A stretch of DNA of 64,000 nt from Achromobacter sp. MYb9 (GTDB lineage Bacteria > Pseudomonadota > Gammaproteobacteria > Burkholderiales > Burkholderiaceae_B), in contig NZ_PCOQ01000014.1 of NCBI RefSeq assembly GCF_002975275.1, positions 62,001 to 126,000 on the forward strand. Direction: 5' to 3'. Positions 57,732-64,000 of the stretch are shown here, one piece after another. Every line of letters starts with the position of its first letter. Position 1 is the stretch's first letter. Below the pieces are notes generated by a model. It did no database searches and was not told the DNA's origin. It worked only from the letters and a program-made list of their open reading frames with translations. The translations under genes were made by a program, and so were the position numbers.

Positions 57732-59222
57732 TTAGTCGTGGGAAGGGGTGGGGGCGGTATTGCTGAAGTACTTGCGCACCAACGCGTCCGGGTTGCCGTT
57801 CAGGCGCTGGCGCAGCACCGGTTCCGGCGTGCCGCGCTTGATGAACTGGCCGCTGCCGCGCGCCACGTGCAATTCGCCGTTTTCAACCGCGATGCGCCCA
57901 CGGCTGATCACCACTTCCGGCCAGCCGCGCACCGTCTTGCCTTCATAGGGCGTGTAGCCCACGTTGTCGTGCAGCATGGCGGTGCCGATCGTGACGCTGC
58001 GTTCCGGGTTCCAGATGGCGATGTCTGCGTCCGCGCCGACCGCGATCGTGCCTTTCTTGGGGTACAGGCCGTAGGTACGGGCATGGTTCGTCGAGGTCAG
58101 CGCGACGAAGCGCTCGATGCTCAGGCGTCCGCTCAGCACGCCTTCCGAAAACAGCAGCGGCATGCGGACCTCCAGCCCGGGCACGCCATTGGCCACGTCC
58201 TTGAACGTGGTGTCCTCGCCCTTGGGCAACTTGCCGCTGGCGTCGAACCGGTAAGGAGCGTGGTCGGACGAATACAGCTGCAGCGTGCCGTTGATCAGTC
58301 CTTGCCACACGGCTTCTTGCGACGCCGGATCGCGCGGCGGCGGGCTGCAGCAGAACTTGGCGCCTTCCAGCCCGGGCAGGTCGATGTCGTCGGCGGTCAG
58401 GAACAGGTATTGCGGGCAGCTTTCCGCATGAATCGGCAGGCCCAGCGCCTGCGACGAGTGCACGACGCGCACCGCTTCCTGGCCCGCCACGTGCACGATC
58501 AGGATCGGCACGTCCATCATGCGCGCCAAGCTCACGGCACGGTTCGTCGCTTCGCTTTCTGCCAGCGGCGTGTGGGCCACGGCATGGTATTTGGGCGCGG
58601 TCATGCCGCGTTCGGCCAGGCGGCGCGCCACCCAGCGGATCATGTCGTTGTTCTCGGCATGCACCATGACCAGCGCGCCCTCGCGGTCGGCCACTTCCAG
58701 CACGTCCAGCAGCTGGTAGTCGTCCAGCTTCAGCCGGTCATACGTCATGAAGACCTTGAACGAGGTGATGCCGTTGCGGATCAATTCGGGCAGGTCGTGG
58801 CGCAGCGCCTGTTCGGTCGGGTCCGACAGGATCAGATGGAAGCCGTAGTCGATGACGGCCTTCTCGGCGGCGCGGCGCGCATAGTCGGACACGACCTCGG
58901 GCAAGGCGTTGCCGCGGTGCTGGGCCGCGAACGGAATGATGGTGGTGGTGCCGCCGAACACGGCCGACACGGTGGCGCTATGGAAATCGTCGGCGCACAT
59001 GATGCCCATGCCGGACAACTGTTCAACGTGGCAATGGCTGTCAATGCCGCCGGGCAGCACCCAGCGGCCGGCCGCGTCGATGTCCCGCGCGCCGGGCGCC
59101 AGGCCCTGGCCCAGCGCCGCGATGACGCCATCGCGCACGCCGATGTCGGCATGGAAAGTGTCGGTGGCCGTGCTGATGCGGCCGTTGCGTATCGTCAGGT
59201 CAAAGGGGGCGACGTGGGTCAT
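57732..59222 (-). CDS. D-hydantoinase/dihydropyrimidinase
   Basis: A 496-residue dihydropyrimidinase-type amidohydrolase. Metal ligands are H63 and H65 (DSHCHVEQ), carbamylated K156 (TSFKVFMTY), H188 (MVHAEN), H244 (IVHVAG) and D320 (SSDHAPYRF). It opens a hydantoin or dihydropyrimidine ring to a carbamoyl acid. The neighbour carbamoylase favours a D-hydantoin pathway rather than pyrimidine catabolism. ATG 59222 is used; an upstream start would add 19 low-quality residues. The gene lies between SDR and carbamoylase genes. Confidence 0.92.
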   Translation of the reverse strand: MTHVAPFDLTIRNGRISTATDTFHADIGVRDGVIAALGQGLAPGARDIDAAGRWVLPGGIDSHCHVEQLSGMGIMCADDFHSATVSAVFGGTTTIIPFAAQHRGNALPEVVSDYARRAAEKAVIDYGFHLILSDPTEQALRHDLPELIRNGITSFKVFMTYDRLKLDDYQLLDVLEVADREGALVMVHAENNDMIRWVARRLAERGMTAPKYHAVAHTPLAESEATNRAVSLARMMDVPILIVHVAGQEAVRVVHSSQALGLPIHAESCPQYLFLTADDIDLPGLEGAKFCCSPPPRDPASQEAVWQGLINGTLQLYSSDHAPYRFDASGKLPKGEDTTFKDVANGVPGLEVRMPLLFSEGVLSGRLSIERFVALTSTNHARTYGLYPKKGTIAVGADADIAIWNPERSVTIGTAMLHDNVGYTPYEGKTVRGWPEVVISRGRIAVENGELHVARGSGQFIKRGTPEPVLRQRLNGNPDALVRKYFSNTAPTPSHD

Positions 59223-59250
59223 GGGGCAAGGGGGAAAAAGGAAGAAGGGA

Positions 59251-60030
59251 TCAGAGCGTGCCGGGGTAGATGCCGCCATCCAGCACCAGGTTCTGCCCGG
59301 TCATGAAGCCGGCGCGGGCGCCGCACAGGAACGCGCAGGCATCGCCGAATTCGGCCGGATCGCCGTAGCGGCCGGCAGGCACCGTCGCCAGTCTTGCCGC
59401 CAGAACGTCATCCACCGTTTTGCCGGCGTCGCGCGCGGCACGTTCGGCGGTCTGGCGCAGCCGGTCGGTCAGGAACGGGCCGGGCAGCAGATTGTTGATG
59501 GTGACGTTGTGCCGCACCGTCTGGCGCGCCAGGCCCGCCACGAAACCGGTCAGTCCGGCGCGGGCGCCATTGGACAGGCCAAGAATGTCGATGGGCATCT
59601 TCACGGCGGCCGACGTGATGTTGACGATGCGGCCAAACCGGCGCGCGATCATGCCGTCCACCGTGGCCCGGATCAGGGCGATCGGCGTCAGCATGTTGGC
59701 GTCCAGCGCCGCGATCCAGTCTTCGCGTGACCATTCTCGAAAGTCACCCGGCTTGGGGCCGCCCGCATTGGTGACGAGAATGTCGGGTTCGGGGCAGGCC
59801 GCCAGCAGGGCTTGCCGGCCGGCCTCGGTGGTGACGTCGGTGGCCACGGTAACGATGGTCGCGCCCGTCTCCCGGCGAATGGCCTCGGCCGCCGCGTCCA
59901 GTGTTGCCGCGGTGCGCGCGGCCATCACCACGTCCACGCCTTCTCGCGCCAGCGACCATGCGCAGGCCAGGCCCAATCCTTTGCTGGACGCGCACACCAG
60001 CGCGCGCTTGCCCCGGATTCCCAGATCCAT
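59251..60030 (-). CDS. SDR-family protein with SxxxR in place of YxxxK
   Basis: A 259-residue short-chain dehydrogenase/reductase fold. The dinucleotide-binding CASSKGLGLACA (about 13-24), NAGG (88-91) and S140 are present. The catalytic YxxxK is replaced by SNGAR (S153, R157) in GLSNGARAGLTG. Thus normal oxidoreductase chemistry may be missing or altered. It sits between the DHDPS-like and hydantoinase genes and ends 28 bp before the latter. Confidence 0.85.
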   Translation of the reverse strand: MDLGIRGKRALVCASSKGLGLACAWSLAREGVDVVMAARTAATLDAAAEAIRRETGATIVTVATDVTTEAGRQALLAACPEPDILVTNAGGPKPGDFREWSREDWIAALDANMLTPIALIRATVDGMIARRFGRIVNITSAAVKMPIDILGLSNGARAGLTGFVAGLARQTVRHNVTINNLLPGPFLTDRLRQTAERAARDAGKTVDDVLAARLATVPAGRYGDPAEFGDACAFLCGARAGFMTGQNLVLDGGIYPGTL

Positions 60031-60041
60031 GTCGAACCTCC

Positions 60042-60968
60042 TCAGTCTTGAACGGCTTGGCGGCCGGTGGCGGCCAGCGACAGGCCCACGCGCGCGACGG
60101 TGGCTTCCAGTTCGGCGGCGGTCACCGGGTCGATGCGCATACCGGGCGAACGCAAGGCGTAGCTCTTGATGGCGCCACGGCGCTGGTACACATACTTGCG
60201 CAGGGCCAGGCCGATCTTGGGCTGGAATTCGTAGCGGATCAGTGGGCAGTAGCGGTCGAAGATGGCGGCGGCGCCGGCCTTGTCGCCGCGCGCGTAGCGT
60301 TCATAGATGGCCACCAGGATTTCGGGAAAGGCAAAGCCCGTCATCGTGCCCACCGCGCCGCGTTGCAGCTCTTCCAGGAAGTACACGCCGCCCAGCCCGC
60401 CGAAGATCAACATGTCCTCGTCGGGCACCAGTTCGCGGATCCGGCTGATCTTCTGCGCGACGGGCGGCTCTTCCATCTTGATCATGTGCACGCCGCCTTC
60501 GCGGCCCAGCCGCGCCACGACTTCAGGGCGAATCTCGGTGCCGAACGAGTCGGGAAAATCGTGGATGACGACCGGAATCCGCACGGCGTCGGCCACGGCC
60601 TTGTAGTAGTCGAACAGCAGCGCGTCGTTGGCGTTGTCCAGCGGCGCGGCGAACACGGCGGCCGCGCCCAGGTCCTGGGCTTCCCGCGCCTGCTCGATGG
60701 CGCCCGCGATGCCGTGGGCGCGCACGCCCACCCACACCGGCACGCGGCCGTCGGTATGGTCGACGAAGGTCTTCAGCACCTGTCGGCGTTCTTCATTGGA
60801 CAGCTTGTGCAGCTCGCCCAGGAACCCCAGGATGGCCAGGCCGGTGACGCCCGTTTCCAGCAGGAAATCGACCAGGGTGCGGATGCTGTCGGCATCCACC
60901 TTCAAGGCGTCGTCAAAGGGCGTGGGGCAAATGGTGAAGACGCCTCGGGCGTCAATGGAACCAGCCAT
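60042..60968 (-). CDS. Dihydrodipicolinate synthase-family lyase
   Basis: A 308-residue TIM-barrel class I aldolase-like protein (DapA/NanA family). The Schiff-base lysine is K164 in HMIKMEEP. The GTTGE-like segment reads GFLGELHKL. The YNxP tyrosine that assists DapA reads HDFP (H136-P139), so it is probably not DapA. GGAG lies 5 bases before the ATG at 60968. It leads the hydantoin operon, about 100 bp downstream of a strong dyad. It may retro-aldol or dehydrate a keto-acid product. Confidence 0.85.
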   Translation of the reverse strand: MAGSIDARGVFTICPTPFDDALKVDADSIRTLVDFLLETGVTGLAILGFLGELHKLSNEERRQVLKTFVDHTDGRVPVWVGVRAHGIAGAIEQAREAQDLGAAAVFAAPLDNANDALLFDYYKAVADAVRIPVVIHDFPDSFGTEIRPEVVARLGREGGVHMIKMEEPPVAQKISRIRELVPDEDMLIFGGLGGVYFLEELQRGAVGTMTGFAFPEILVAIYERYARGDKAGAAAIFDRYCPLIRYEFQPKIGLALRKYVYQRRGAIKSYALRSPGMRIDPVTAAELEATVARVGLSLAATGRQAVQD

Positions 60969-61066
60969 CATTTCTCCGTCAGGATGCGTGAAAACCGAAA
61001 GCGAAAACAGCGTTTCGGTTGTCATCCTAATGCGGATGTTTTAGGACTCCACTTGCTTTTTTATTG

Positions 61067-61095
61067 CCTTGGTATAACACCGAGTTAAGTCAAGG
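61067..61095. promoter_or_regulatory. LysR-type dyad upstream of the hydantoin operon
   Basis: CCTTG (61067-61071) and CAAGG (61091-61095) flank TAAC (61075-61078) and GTTA (61084-61087), forming a perfectly symmetric 29-bp dyad with a T-N11-A core. Its right edge overlaps the last codons of the LysR gene. It is about 100 bp before the DHDPS-like start. Confidence 0.65.
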
Positions 61096-62031
61096 TTTAC
61101 CCTTGGCAGGGTTTGTCTGGACGGAATTCGAGAGCTCGAAACCCTGTTCCTGCAGCGTGTGCCGCAAGACATCCGCGAAGGCTTGCGCCAACTGCGACAG
61201 CGGCTCGAAACGCGACTGCACCAGGTTCGCCGTCAGGATCTTCGCCTGGTTGATCGGGCGCACGACGAAGTCCCCCTGAGTACGGCTCTTGACCGAGAAT
61301 TCGTCCACGATGGCGATGCCGGCGCCGGCCTGCACGAGCGAACAGGCGTTCTGCGGCGAACTGACCTCCACCGCCACCCGGCGCGTGTGTCCGGCCTCTT
61401 GGTACATCTGTTCGACCAGCGTGCCAAAGGGGGTGTCACCGCCGTACGAAATCAGCGGATAGGGTAGCAGGTCGGCAATGGACAAGAGCGAGCGGTGCGC
61501 CAGCGGATGGTTGTAGGGGCAGATGCAGACCAGCCGCGCCTGGCCGATGGCCTGCGTGAGCAGGTTGGGATGCTGGACAGGCAGGATCACCACGCCCAGC
61601 TCCGCGCGGTTCTCCAGCAGCATCTGCGTCAGCGGCTGCTGTGTCAGCGGGTGGAACGTGATCTTTACGTCGGGATGCGTTTCGCGAAAGCGCGTGATGG
61701 TCATCGGAATCAGCATGTGGCCGATGCTGGGGCTGGACACCAGGTGCAGGATGCCGCTGCGCCGTTCGGCCAATTCCGCGGCCAACTCGCCCACGCGCCG
61801 CACGCCGGCATACACCGCTTCAACCTCGCGGAACAACTGCCGCGATTCGGGCGTGGGGTAGAGCCTGCCCTTGATGCGCTCGAACAACGCGAATCCCAGT
61901 CGCTGTTCGGTATGCGACAAGAGGCGGCTGACGGCCGGCTGGGACACGAACAACAGCTTGGCTGCCCCGCTGATGGTGCCGGTCGTCATGACCGCGCGGA
62001 AGACCTCGATTTGTCGCAGATTCAGTTGCAT
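61090..62031 (-). CDS. LysR-family regulator of the hydantoin locus
   Basis: A 313-residue LysR regulator. The helix-turn-helix (about 1-60) is GTISGAAKLLFVSQPAVSRLLSHTEQRLG, and an effector domain follows. The start giving MQLNLRQIEVFRAV (62031) is preferred over an upstream in-frame ATG. It is divergent from the racemase gene and upstream of the DHDPS-like operon on the same strand. TAAC-N5-GTTA sites lie before both transcription units. Confidence 0.92.
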   Translation of the reverse strand: MQLNLRQIEVFRAVMTTGTISGAAKLLFVSQPAVSRLLSHTEQRLGFALFERIKGRLYPTPESRQLFREVEAVYAGVRRVGELAAELAERRSGILHLVSSPSIGHMLIPMTITRFRETHPDVKITFHPLTQQPLTQMLLENRAELGVVILPVQHPNLLTQAIGQARLVCICPYNHPLAHRSLLSIADLLPYPLISYGGDTPFGTLVEQMYQEAGHTRRVAVEVSSPQNACSLVQAGAGIAIVDEFSVKSRTQGDFVVRPINQAKILTANLVQSRFEPLSQLAQAFADVLRHTLQEQGFELSNSVQTNPAKGKP

Positions 62032-62064
62032 GGCGCGCACGCTGGGGTGGGGTCGAAAAAAGCA

Positions 62065-62077
62065 TAACAAAGAGTTA
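62065..62077. promoter_or_regulatory. LysR-type dyad in the lysR/racemase divergent region
   Basis: TAACAAAGAGTTA repeats the TAAC-N5-GTTA core found at 61075-61087 and also shares neighbouring bases (ATAACA..GAGTTAAG in both). This supports the same LysR protein acting at both sites. Confidence 0.6.
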
Positions 62078-62168
62078 AGGGAAACGCACAAATTGACAAT
62101 GGATGCTTAGGGGGCGGCGCAGCTAGACTGGCGCCGTATCCTGACCAATCCCTTACCCGGACAGACAA

Positions 62169-62849
62169 ATGGAACAAACCCTTTTTGTCATCAATCCCAA
62201 TTCCACCCAGGCCGTGACCGATGCGTTCGATGCGGCCCTGGAGCCGCTGCGCGTGGCGGGTGGCCCCCGCATTCAATGCCTGACGTTGGCCGAAGGCCCG
62301 GCGGGCGTGCAGACGCAGATGGACGTGGAAAGCGTGACCTTGCCGCTGGCCCGGCGCGTGCGCGAACTGGACGCGGAGCATGGCGCCGCCGCGGCGGGCT
62401 ACGTCATCGCCTGCTTCAGCGACCCCGGCCTGCACGCGGTGCGCGAGGTTACGGCCAAACCCGTGTTGGGCATCAGTGAATGTGGCATGTTGACGGCGCT
62501 GACGTTGGGCCAGCGGGTGGGCGTGATCGCCATTCTGCGCCAGTCGCTGCCGCGCCATGGCCGGCTGTTCGGGGCGGCCGGCCTGTCGGGCCGCGTGGCC
62601 GCCGAGTTGCCATTGGACCTTGCCGTGGTGGAATTGTCGGACGTTGCCCGCACACGCGAACGGCTGCTGCAAGTGGGCCGCCGCCTGCGCGACGAGCATC
62701 TGGCCGATGTGCTGGTGCTGGGCTGCGCCGGCATGGCCAACTACCGGGGCTGGTTGCAGGCCGAACTGGGGGTGCCTGTCGTGGAGCCGACGCAGGCGGC
62801 GGCAGCCATGGCCATCGGCCGCATCCAGCTCAATTGGCACGGCGCCTGA
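62169..62849 (+). CDS. Hydantoin/Asp-Glu racemase family protein, both cysteines present
   Basis: A 226-residue racemase. The two catalytic cysteines are C82 in ACFSDPG and C186 in LGCAGMA. The N-terminal FVINPNST motif is typical of hydantoin racemases. It would convert L- and D-5-substituted hydantoins. It is divergent from the LysR gene and next to an FAD-linked dehydrogenase. It contrasts with the paralogue at 20650-21387, where the second cysteine is lost. Confidence 0.9.
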   Translation: MEQTLFVINPNSTQAVTDAFDAALEPLRVAGGPRIQCLTLAEGPAGVQTQMDVESVTLPLARRVRELDAEHGAAAAGYVIACFSDPGLHAVREVTAKPVLGISECGMLTALTLGQRVGVIAILRQSLPRHGRLFGAAGLSGRVAAELPLDLAVVELSDVARTRERLLQVGRRLRDEHLADVLVLGCAGMANYRGWLQAELGVPVVEPTQAAAAMAIGRIQLNWHGA

Positions 62850-62856
62850 GGCCGTC

Positions 62857-64000
62857 ATGCGCAAACCGGAATTGATCGAACGCTTATCGCATCTGGTGGG
62901 CGATACCGGACTGGTGCTGGATGCCGAGGGACAGGCGCCTTACGTGCGGGATTGGCTGGGCAAATGGCAAGGCGGCACGCCCGTGGTGGTGCGCCCGCGC
63001 AACGCCACCGAGGTCTCGGCCGTGATGCGGCTGTGTCATCAGAGCCGTACGCCGGTGGTGCCGCAGGGCGGCAACACCGGCATGAGCGGTGGCGCCACCC
63101 CGGACGCCAGCGGCGCGCAGGTGATCCTGAGCTTGAACCGGATGACGCGCATCCGCGAGGTGGACCCGGTCAACAACACGCTCTGCGCCGATGCCGGGGT
63201 GCTGCTGGCCGACGTGCAGCAGGCCGCACGCTGCGCGGGGCGGCTGTTCCCGCTAAGCCTGGGTTCCGAGGGCAGTTGCACCCTTGGCGGCAACCTGGCC
63301 ACGAATGCCGGCGGCACGGCGGTGCTGCGTTATGGCAATACGCGCGACCTGGCGCTGGGCCTGGAAGTGGTGTTGCCCGATGGCCGGGTCTGGAACGGCT
63401 TGCGCGGTCTGCGCAAGGACAACACCGGCTACGACCTGAAAAGCCTGTTCATCGGCTCCGAAGGCACGCTGGGCATCATCACGGGCGCCATGCTGAAGCT
63501 GTTTCCCGCACCCGCCGGCCGCGCCACCGCGTGGGTCGGGGTGGAGTCGCTGGCGCAGGTGGTCGGCCTGTTGACGCGCATGCAGGCGGCCTGCGGAGAC
63601 CGTCTGACCGCGTTCGAAATGATGTCGGCGCGTTGCCTGGACCTGATCGTGGCCCACGTTGACGGCGCCGCCAATCCGCTGTCCGCGCGCCATCCGTACT
63701 ACGCGCTGCTGGAACTGTCCGACACCGAACCGTCCGGTCTGCCCGCCATGCTGGAATCCACGCTGGGCGGGGCGCTGGAGGCGGGCCTGATTCAAGATTG
63801 CGTGATCGCCATGAACGACAGCCAGGCGCAATCGATGTGGCGATTGCGCGAAGGCATTTCGCAGGCGCAGATGCGGGCGGGCAAGGCGGTCAAGCACGAC
63901 ATCGCCGTGCCCATTTCGCGGCTGGCGGCCTTCGTGGACGAGGCCGACCTGGCGCTGATGTCCGAGTTTCCCCATCTGCCCGTCGTGAACTTCGGCCATA
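62857..64000 (+). CDS. FAD-linked D-2-hydroxyacid dehydrogenase (GlcD/D2HGDH type), partial
   Basis: The open frame runs off the window end, giving at least 381 residues. The FAD-binding motifs VVPQGGNTGMSGGATPD (about 67-83) and SLGSEGSCTLGGNLATNAGG (about 131-150), with FIGSEGTLGIITGA further on, are those of glycolate oxidase GlcD, D-lactate dehydrogenase and D-2-hydroxyglutarate dehydrogenase. It starts 7 bp after the racemase gene, so the two are likely one transcript. A role on a D-hydroxyacid or D-amino-acid derived product of the hydantoin route is inferred. Confidence 0.88.
   Translation, partial: MRKPELIERLSHLVGDTGLVLDAEGQAPYVRDWLGKWQGGTPVVVRPRNATEVSAVMRLCHQSRTPVVPQGGNTGMSGGATPDASGAQVILSLNRMTRIREVDPVNNTLCADAGVLLADVQQAARCAGRLFPLSLGSEGSCTLGGNLATNAGGTAVLRYGNTRDLALGLEVVLPDGRVWNGLRGLRKDNTGYDLKSLFIGSEGTLGIITGAMLKLFPAPAGRATAWVGVESLAQVVGLLTRMQAACGDRLTAFEMMSARCLDLIVAHVDGAANPLSARHPYYALLELSDTEPSGLPAMLESTLGGALEAGLIQDCVIAMNDSQAQSMWRLREGISQAQMRAGKAVKHDIAVPISRLAAFVDEADLALMSEFPHLPVVNFGH

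Overview
This 64-kb window comes from a high-GC betaproteobacterial chromosome. Gene content fits Alcaligenaceae, most likely Achromobacter or Bordetella: Bug-type (TctC) periplasmic binding proteins, many LysR regulators, a TonB-ExbB-ExbD operon with proline/alanine-rich extensions, a bifunctional ArgA, and dense ABC and TRAP uptake systems. Genus is an inference. I see no insertion sequence, prophage, plasmid, rRNA or CRISPR signal. One tRNA is present (Val, anticodon TAC).

Layout. 1-8 kb: rlmB, a Cys/Met-metabolism PLP enzyme, an iron/2-oxoglutarate hydroxylase, HU, tRNA-Val, tonB-exbB-exbD behind a Fur-like box, and a two-component system whose kinase gene overlaps kup. 10-17 kb: argG, then a LysR-controlled catabolic cluster (LigI-like lactonase, Bug protein, carboxymuconolactone decarboxylase-like protein, dimeric-barrel protein, alpha/beta-hydrolase-fold protein). 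17-20 kb: argD-argF, a DUF3579 protein and a GntR/FCD regulator. 20.6-29.8 kb: a GntR-linked cluster with an Asp/Glu/hydantoin racemase-like protein, a complete Dpp/Opp-type ABC importer and two amidohydrolases. 29.8-30.6 kb: a gene-free, hairpin-rich stretch. 30.6-33.5 kb: a DctPQM TRAP transporter. 33.6-37.3 kb: FtsX/YbbP-type permease, group II truncated hemoglobin and Kdo kinase in overlapping order. 37.4-42.5 kb: potFGHI, an ArsC/Spx-like protein and Mpg. 42.5-53.6 kb: YrbL-like, RmuC, amidase, AidB, RpiA, PhoU, phospholipase C, YggX, ArgA. 53.7-64 kb: a hydantoin-type locus.

The most interesting region is the right end. An eight-gene minus-strand operon encodes a DHDPS-family lyase, an SDR protein, a D-hydantoinase/dihydropyrimidinase, an N-carbamoyl-D-amino-acid hydrolase and a polar amino acid ABC importer. 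Next to it lie a LysR regulator, a divergent hydantoin racemase with both catalytic cysteines, and an FAD-linked D-2-hydroxyacid dehydrogenase cut by the window edge. The same TAAC-N5-GTTA dyad lies upstream of the operon and upstream of lysR/racemase, suggesting one regulon. Together these make a plausible import, racemise, ring-open, decarbamoylate and oxidise pathway. A second locus of similar logic (20.6-29.8 kb) sits 24 kb away, but its racemase-like protein lacks the second cysteine and one amidohydrolase lacks the metal-binding HxH.

Several proteins keep their family fold but lose canonical catalytic residues: the SDR (SxxxR for YxxxK), the DHDPS-like lyase (HDFP for YNxP), the alpha/beta hydrolase (Ala for nucleophile Ser), the racemase and the amidohydrolase. 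These are the best candidates for undescribed chemistry. Start codons were chosen from Shine-Dalgarno spacing, overlaps and family length; alternatives are stated where real.
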